Source of the DNA: Pseudarthrobacter oxydans | GTDB taxonomy: Bacteria; Actinomycetota; Actinomycetes; Actinomycetales; Micrococcaceae | Reading direction: 5' to 3' | Assembly: GCF_030812335.1 (NCBI RefSeq) | Contig: NZ_JAUSSN010000001.1 | Coordinates: 596,970-660,969 of the forward strand | DNA: 64,000 bases | Shown here: in pieces, positions 59,408 to 64,000 of the stretch | How positions within the stretch are numbered: the first letter of the stretch is position 1 | How the letters are laid out: the number at the start of each line of letters is the position of its first letter | Program-made: the position numbers and the translations under genes | The notes under the pieces: model-generated | Told to the model about the DNA's origin: nothing | Database searches by the model: none | Seen by the model: the letters and a program-made list of their open reading frames with translations, nothing else

Positions 59408-61000
59408 ATGACTGTCACCACCCACTCACCGCTCACCGTCACCCTCGGCTCCAGCGGCGTCACCCCCGAGGACGTCGTCGCCGTCGCCCGCCACGACGCC
59501 CGGGTGACCATCGCCCCGGACGCCCTCGACGCCGTCGCCAAGGTCCGCGCCCACATCGATGGCCTTGCTCACAGCGAGGTCCCCGCCTACGGCATCTCCA
59601 CCGGCTTCGGGGCGCTGGCCAACCGGCACATCCCCACCGAACTGCGCACCCAGCTGCAGAAGTCGCTGATCCGCAGCCACGCCGCCGGCATGGGCCCGGC
59701 CGTGGAACGCGAGGTGGTCCGCGGCATCATGTTCCTGCGCGCCAAGACCCTCGCGTCCGGCCGCACCGGCGTCCGCCCCGTGGTCCTGCAGACCATGGTG
59801 GACGTCCTCAACGCCGGCATCACGCCGGTGGTCCGCGAATTCGGCTCGCTCGGCTGCTCCGGCGATCTCGCCCCGCTGTCCCACTGCGCCCTCGTCCTGA
59901 TGGGCGAAGGCGAAGCCACGGGCCCGGACGGCGAACTGTACGGCAGCAGGGACGGCCGCCCGGTCGCCGATCTCCTCGCCGCGCACGGGATCGAGCCGGT
60001 CACCCTGGCCGAGAAGGAGGGCCTGGCGCTGGTCAACGGCACCGAGGGCATGCTGGGCATGCTGCTGATGGCCATCGCGGACATCCGCCAGCTGCTCACG
60101 ACGGCGGACATCACCGCCGCGCTCAGCGTCGAGGCGCTGCTCGGCACCGATCAGGTGTTCCTGCCCGAGCTGCACGCGGCGCTGCGCCCGCACCCGGGCC
60201 AGGCCGCCTCCGCGGACAACATGCTCCGGGTCCTGTCCGGCTCCCCGATCGTGGCCTCGCACCGGATCAACGACACCAAGGTCCAGGACGCGTACTCGCT
60301 GCGCTGCGCCCCCCAGGTGGCCGGCGCCGTCCGCGACACCGTGGACCACGCCGCCATGGTCGCCTCCCGCGAGCTGGCCGCCGCGATCGACAACCCGGTG
60401 GTCCTGCCCGACGGCCGGGTCAGCTCCAACGGCAACTTCCACGGCGCCCCGGTCGCCTACGTGCTGGACTTCCTGGCGATCGCCGTCGCGGACCTGAGCT
60501 CCATCGCCGAGCGCCGGACAGACCGCATGCTGGACCCGGCCCGCTCGCACGGGCTGCCGGCGTTCCTGGCGGCGGACCCCGGCGTCGATTCGGGCCTGAT
60601 GATCGCCCAGTACACCCAGGCCGGGCTGGTCTCGGACAACAAGCGGCTGGCTGTCCCGGCGTCGGTGGACTCGATCCCCAGCTCCGCGATGCAGGAGGAC
60701 CACGTGTCGATGGGCTGGCACGCTGCCCGCAAGCTCCGCCGCGCAGTGGAGAACCTGCGCCGCGTCCTGGCGATCGAACTCGTGACCTCGGCGCGGGCAC
60801 TCGACATCCGCACCCAGCTCTCCGGCGGCGAACTTGCCCCGGGCCCCGCCGGCACCGCCGTGATCGCCGCGCTGCGCGACGTCGTCGACGGTCCCGGCAC
60901 CGATCGGTTCCTGTCCCCGGAACTGGAAGCCGCGGACCGCCTCGTCGCCTCGGGCAGGGTGCGGGCCGCGGCCGAATCCGCCGTCGGAAATCTCGCCTGA
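59408..61000 (+). CDS. hutH: Histidine ammonia-lyase
   Basis: 530 residues. It removes ammonia from L-histidine to give urocanate using the self-made MIO group. The MIO triad is Cys150-Ser151-Gly152 in GSLGCSGDLAPLSH, the Cys variant seen in some actinobacterial enzymes rather than the common Ala-Ser-Gly. The Tyr of YGISTGFGALAN and the SSNGNFHG region are intact. The ATG at 59408 follows AGGAAC; an in-frame start at 59384 inside the palindrome is less likely. Confidence 0.95.
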   Translation: MTVTTHSPLTVTLGSSGVTPEDVVAVARHDARVTIAPDALDAVAKVRAHIDGLAHSEVPAYGISTGFGALANRHIPTELRTQLQKSLIRSHAAGMGPAVEREVVRGIMFLRAKTLASGRTGVRPVVLQTMVDVLNAGITPVVREFGSLGCSGDLAPLSHCALVLMGEGEATGPDGELYGSRDGRPVADLLAAHGIEPVTLAEKEGLALVNGTEGMLGMLLMAIADIRQLLTTADITAALSVEALLGTDQVFLPELHAALRPHPGQAASADNMLRVLSGSPIVASHRINDTKVQDAYSLRCAPQVAGAVRDTVDHAAMVASRELAAAIDNPVVLPDGRVSSNGNFHGAPVAYVLDFLAIAVADLSSIAERRTDRMLDPARSHGLPAFLAADPGVDSGLMIAQYTQAGLVSDNKRLAVPASVDSIPSSAMQEDHVSMGWHAARKLRRAVENLRRVLAIELVTSARALDIRTQLSGGELAPGPAGTAVIAALRDVVDGPGTDRFLSPELEAADRLVASGRVRAAAESAVGNLA

Positions 61001-61150
61001 AGGAAAACAAAATTCAATCCGGGTGAACAATTTCCGCCGCCCCCGAAATAGTGGGCAATACGCCCGGCTGGGGCGCGGGAACTGTAGTACAAATGGAAGA
61101 TCACACCAACGAAGTTGTGACCAGGAACATATACAAAGGGGTAAAAGTTC

Positions 61151-61387
61151 ATGAAAGCACGGGGGACGGTAGTGTCCAGGCGCCTGGCATCGATCAGCGC
61201 AGTTTCCGACTGGCGGAGCCTCAAGGCGGGGGACCGGGTCGAAATCCTTAAGCACGCCCAGGTTTTGGCGGCCGGTGAGGTCGAAGAAGTCTCACTGAGC
61301 GGCAACGTTCTCTGGCTGGTCCCGGTAGTCCCGTCCGAGACCCAGCTTTTCCTGAAATCCGACGGCGTGGAGGTGCGGCGCAGCTAG
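61151..61387 (+). CDS. Small hypothetical protein (78 aa)
   Basis: 78 residues with a basic N-terminus and a beta-rich core (SLKAGDRVEILKHAQVLAAGEVEEVSLSGNVLWLVP), perhaps a KOW/SH3-like barrel. AAAGGGG lies ten bases before the ATG. The 150-bp leader is AT-richer than its neighbours. The family is not recognised, but close homologues are likely in relatives. Confidence 0.65.
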   Translation: MKARGTVVSRRLASISAVSDWRSLKAGDRVEILKHAQVLAAGEVEEVSLSGNVLWLVPVVPSETQLFLKSDGVEVRRS

Positions 61388-61422
61388 CCGCTCCCGGGTT
61401 TTAGCGCCGTTCGCGTATCTTG

Positions 61423-61458
61423 GTGAGGGGGCGCCGTTCCGCAGGGACGGCGCCTCAC
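61423..61458. terminator. Hairpin terminator before the antiporter gene
   Basis: GTGAG/CTCAC and GGCGCCGT/ACGGCGCC stems with a short GCAG-containing loop, 35 bp after the 78-residue gene and 41 bp before the antiporter start. It most likely ends the upstream transcript. Confidence 0.65.
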
Positions 61459-61498
61459 TCATCCCCGGGCATCCGGGCCCCGGCAGGAGGAATACGCA

Positions 61499-62803
61499 GT
61501 GTTTGAGGCTCCCAGTATCATTTTTGCGGCGGCAGGCCTGGCCGTCTTCGCCGCAGCCCTCCTGCCCAAGCTGCTGCGCAATGCGCCGCTGTCCATGCCG
61601 ATGGTCTTCCTGGCCGCCGGCATCCTGGCCTTCACGTTCATCCCGTCGCTGCCGGACCCGGACCCCCTGCAATACGGGGAATTCACCACCCACCTGACCG
61701 AAATCTGCGTCATCATCTCGTTGATGGGCGCCGGCCTCGCGCTCGACCGCCCCGTGGGCAGGCGCGAATGGTCCACCACGTGGCGGATGCTGGGTGTGGC
61801 CATGCCGATCTGCATCGTTGCCCTCACCCTGCTGGGTCTCGGGGTGCTGGGGCTGGGGCTCGGCGCCGCGCTGCTGGTCGCGGCGGCGCTCGCGCCGACC
61901 GACCCCGTGCTGGCCTCGGAAGTCCAGGTGGGCGAGCCCGCCGACGACGAGGACGAAACCGAACGCGGCGAAGACGAGATCCGCTTCGGCCTCACCTCCG
62001 AGGCAGGCCTGAATGACGGCCTGGCTTTCCCGTTTGTCTACCTGGCCATCGCCATCAGCCTGGTGGGCCCCGCGCCGTCTGAGTGGTTCGTTTCCTGGTT
62101 CGCCACCGACGTCGTCTGGCGGATCGGCATGGGCGTGCTCCTTGGCTGGCTGGCCGGGAAGGCGTTGAGCCGGCTGTTCTTCTCCGCCCGGGACAGCATC
62201 CGGCTGTCCGGCCACTCCGAAGGGTTCGTGGCACTGGCGGCGACCTTCCTGGCGTACGGGGTCACGGAAATGCTGGAAGGCTACGGGTTCATCGCCGTCT
62301 TTGTGTGTGCGGTGACCATCCGGGCCGCGGAACGCACGCATGGCTTCCACCGCGTGATGCACTCCTATGTGGAGCAGCTCGAACGGCTCATGACGGTGGT
62401 CATCCTCGTGCTCCTGGGCGGCGCGATCGCCCGGGGCCTGCTGGCCGGCATCGGCTGGGCGGAGGTCCTGGTGGCGCTGGCGTTCCTGCTGGTTGTCCGC
62501 CCGCTGGCCGGCTGGATCGGCCTGGCCCGGGGCAAGACCGGCCCGCGGGAACGGATCGCCATCGCCTTCTTTGGCATCCGCGGCATCGGCTCGCTCTACT
62601 ACCTCGCCTACGCGCTGAGCAAGGGCGACTTCGACGCCCAGGCCGAGCAGCTGTGGGCCTTCATCGGCCTGGTGGTGGCAATGTCCATCGTGCTGCACGG
62701 GGCGACCACGGCACCGGTCATGAACCGGCTGGACCGGCTCCGCGAACGGAAGGCCGCGCGGCAGTATGGCGACGAGGGCAAGGCGCCGAAGACACCGATC
62801 TGA
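61499..62803 (+). CDS. CPA1 (NhaP-type) cation:proton antiporter
   Basis: 434 residues, about 12 membrane helices. The transport signatures LAPTDPVLASEVQVGEP and EAGLNDGLAFPF hold the essential Asp pair. A short acidic loop (DDEDETERGEDEIR) separates them. The C-terminus is a short soluble tail without a regulatory domain. The GTG start has AGGAGG upstream. Na+/H+ or K+/H+ exchange is the family role. Confidence 0.9.
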   Translation: MFEAPSIIFAAAGLAVFAAALLPKLLRNAPLSMPMVFLAAGILAFTFIPSLPDPDPLQYGEFTTHLTEICVIISLMGAGLALDRPVGRREWSTTWRMLGVAMPICIVALTLLGLGVLGLGLGAALLVAAALAPTDPVLASEVQVGEPADDEDETERGEDEIRFGLTSEAGLNDGLAFPFVYLAIAISLVGPAPSEWFVSWFATDVVWRIGMGVLLGWLAGKALSRLFFSARDSIRLSGHSEGFVALAATFLAYGVTEMLEGYGFIAVFVCAVTIRAAERTHGFHRVMHSYVEQLERLMTVVILVLLGGAIARGLLAGIGWAEVLVALAFLLVVRPLAGWIGLARGKTGPRERIAIAFFGIRGIGSLYYLAYALSKGDFDAQAEQLWAFIGLVVAMSIVLHGATTAPVMNRLDRLRERKAARQYGDEGKAPKTPI

Positions 62804-62833
62804 CTTTGGCCGCGGTGCCCGCCGGGCCGCCGG

Positions 62834-63787
62834 CTACCCCAGCAGCGTATTGATGAGCCGCGCGGCCACCTTCGCGGTGCGGGCATCGAGGTCGAACTCG
62901 GGGTTCAGCTCGGCGATGTCGAGGTGCAGCAGCTTTCCGCTCGCGGCCACCTGGCGGCACACCGCGCTGATCACCGGCAACGGCACGCCGTACGCGGCCG
63001 GTGCGCTCACGCCCGGCGCCACCGAGGCCGGCAGCACGTCCAGGTCGATGGTCAGATACAGGGCGTCGACCTGCGCCAGGAACGCGGCCACAAACACACG
63101 CGCGGCCTCGGCGGAACAGTCCTCGTCCAGGAGGTAGTCCACCCCCAGCTCCCCGGCGGTCCGGAACAGCGCCCGGGTGTTGTTCGGCTCGGAGATCCCG
63201 ACGACGGCGTACCTCAGTTCGCGGCCGGCGGCGGCTTCCGCGCGGGCCATCTGCAGGAACGGTGTCCCGGAACTGGGCACGGCCTCGTCGCGGAGGTCGA
63301 AGTGCGCGTCCAGGTTCAGCACCCCCACGCGGAGGCCCTCGCGGACCGCCGCCGAGCCTGCCACGCCCAGGTAGCTCGCGAACGCGGTCTCGTGCCCGCC
63401 GCCCAGCACCACGGGAAGCTGCCCGGCGTCGAGCAGGCCGGTGATGGCGAGCCCGGCACGCGCCTGACCCGCCTCCAGGGCATCCCCGGCCACGGTGACG
63501 TCGCCGGCGTCGTGCACTTCCCGGCTGAGGTGGAAGGCGAGCGGACCGAGGGCGGCGCGGATCGCGGCGGGGGCCGCGGCGGCACCGGTGCGGCCCTTGT
63601 TGCGGCGCACCCCGGCGTCGCTGCCGAAGCCGAGAATGACGGCGGGGCGGGCGGAGGCGGTGTGGACGCGGCGCGGGGTGTAGGGCGTGACGGCCTGCCA
63701 CCAGCGGCGGTGCTCGGGGCCGTCGCCGTCGAACCGTCCGGTCCAGGGCTGCGGCGGGACATCAACGGCGGGCACGGGGGAAACCAT
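62834..63787 (-). CDS. hutG: Formimidoylglutamase (HutG)
   Basis: 317 residues, ureohydrolase fold. The Mn-binding blocks are GGGHETAFASY, NLDAHFDLRD and TIDLDVLPASVAPGVSAP. The N-terminus WWQAVTPY and FGSDAGVRRNKGR match HutG better than arginase or agmatinase. It hydrolyses N-formimidoylglutamate to glutamate and formamide, the last step of this hut route. It faces the opposite direction from hutU-hutH, with the antiporter in between; hutI is outside the window. Confidence 0.92.
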   Translation of the reverse strand: MVSPVPAVDVPPQPWTGRFDGDGPEHRRWWQAVTPYTPRRVHTASARPAVILGFGSDAGVRRNKGRTGAAAAPAAIRAALGPLAFHLSREVHDAGDVTVAGDALEAGQARAGLAITGLLDAGQLPVVLGGGHETAFASYLGVAGSAAVREGLRVGVLNLDAHFDLRDEAVPSSGTPFLQMARAEAAAGRELRYAVVGISEPNNTRALFRTAGELGVDYLLDEDCSAEAARVFVAAFLAQVDALYLTIDLDVLPASVAPGVSAPAAYGVPLPVISAVCRQVAASGKLLHLDIAELNPEFDLDARTAKVAARLINTLLG

Positions 63788-63882
63788 GCCCCTAGCTCAC
63801 CGCAGCCAGGGCCGGAAAACCAGCCGCGCCGCCGCCGGAGTGTCCGTAATCCCGGAATCCTCGCCTAGACACCGCTTAAACG

Positions 63883-63947
63883 CCGCCGAGGTGACACATC
63901 GCGCCCAAGGTTGTGGCAATAAAGGGGGCGGAGTGTCACCACGGCGG
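63883..63947. repeat. Palindromic intergenic element, CCGCCGAGGTGACAC type
   Basis: 15-bp arms at 63883-63897 and 63933-63947 match with one mismatch across a 35-nt loop. Same plan as the other intergenic stem-loops. It lies upstream of hutG. The rest of 63788-64000 shows no gene. Confidence 0.65.
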
Positions 63948-63959
63948 GGGGGGGGGGGG
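63946..63959. repeat. Homopolymer run of 14 G
   Basis: An uninterrupted G tract at the outer edge of the palindrome above, followed by AGGTGGC. It is the longest mononucleotide run seen in the window. Confidence 0.85.
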
Positions 63960-64000
63960 AGGTGGCGAGTGCATACCCCGCGCGGGCGACATCGGGCCGA

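Noticed and set aside
56264..59425. 1053-codon open frame on the minus strand over IclR and hutU
   Set aside because: Antisense to conserved genes; composition (Gly, Val, Asp, Arg repeats) is that of a reverse-strand shadow.
1..64000. tRNA, rRNA, riboswitch, CRISPR, prophage or intact transposase
   Set aside because: None was recognised on either strand. The holin-like gene at 49150 is a chromosomal YqjE-like protein, not a prophage sign. A dedicated tRNA and covariance-model scan was not possible.

Overview
The window is high-GC DNA with dense, mostly intact genes, strong third-position GC bias and classic AGGAGG-type ribosome sites. The gene content points to an actinobacterium of the Micrococcaceae, most likely Arthrobacter or a close relative such as Pseudarthrobacter. 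Supporting families are DUF4193, DUF6458, DUF6325, DUF3618, a BldC-type regulator, the actinobacterial holin-like (Phage_holin_3_6) family and GAF/ANTAR proteins. This assignment rests on recognised protein families only. No rRNA, tRNA, CRISPR array or intact insertion sequence was seen.

Layout. At 0-3 kb there is a tandem repeat, a DUF6458 protein, a stand-alone FabF and a coupled serine hydrolase. At 3-9 kb lies a disaccharide phosphorolysis unit (LacI regulator with a perfect cre-type operator, beta-phosphoglucomutase, GH65 phosphorylase) that overlaps a convergent MFS exporter. At 9-11 kb are two hypothetical proteins and a PxpA/LamB-YcsF protein with a TTG start. From 11.1 to about 20.9 kb the character changes. 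Coding density drops and decayed genes appear: a ZIP-type transporter remnant, a SigB-type sigma factor with three frameshifts, a once-frameshifted epimerase and a truncated DUF4193 copy. These are mixed with very small acidic proteins and a few intact genes (DUF4193, a P-loop kinase, PPK2). At 21-28 kb are DUF445, a glycerophosphodiesterase, a DoxX-like/AzlC/AzlD chain, a GAF-ANTAR regulator, TetR/YkvA, a thiamine-binding protein and an O-methyltransferase.

At 28-31.6 kb a tight three-gene operon encodes an acyl-CoA-dehydrogenase-like protein, a fused PIG-L deacetylase/methyltransferase and a GT2 glycosyltransferase; it ends at a 17-bp hairpin and is the best candidate for an uncharacterised pathway. 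At 31.7-40 kb are a DUF6325 gene coupled to an Arg/Asp-rich micro-protein, two P-type ATPases of different classes and PEP synthase. At 40-45 kb are a PRISE-type reductase and a polysaccharide deacetylase coupled to a natural fusion of beta-phosphoglucomutase and GH65. At 45-50.4 kb are an alcohol dehydrogenase, a double universal stress protein and a yqjDE-like membrane stress operon followed by a BrkB protein. At 50-56 kb are a spermidine-synthase-like protein, a LysR regulator divergent from a 3-hydroxybutyrate-dehydrogenase-like SDR, a BldC-type regulator, a LysE exporter and an MDR dehydrogenase. At 56-64 kb is the histidine utilisation locus: an IclR regulator, hutU, hutH and, on the opposite strand, hutG, with a CPA1 antiporter between them. 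hutI is not in the window.

The sequence also shows regulatory logic. An 18-bp palindrome occurs upstream of the IclR gene and, as its exact reverse complement, upstream of hutU. Four intergenic stem-loops share one plan (about 12-16-bp arms around a 26-35-nt loop). Two of them are clearly the same element by sequence, and one of these lies across the stop codons of two convergent genes.
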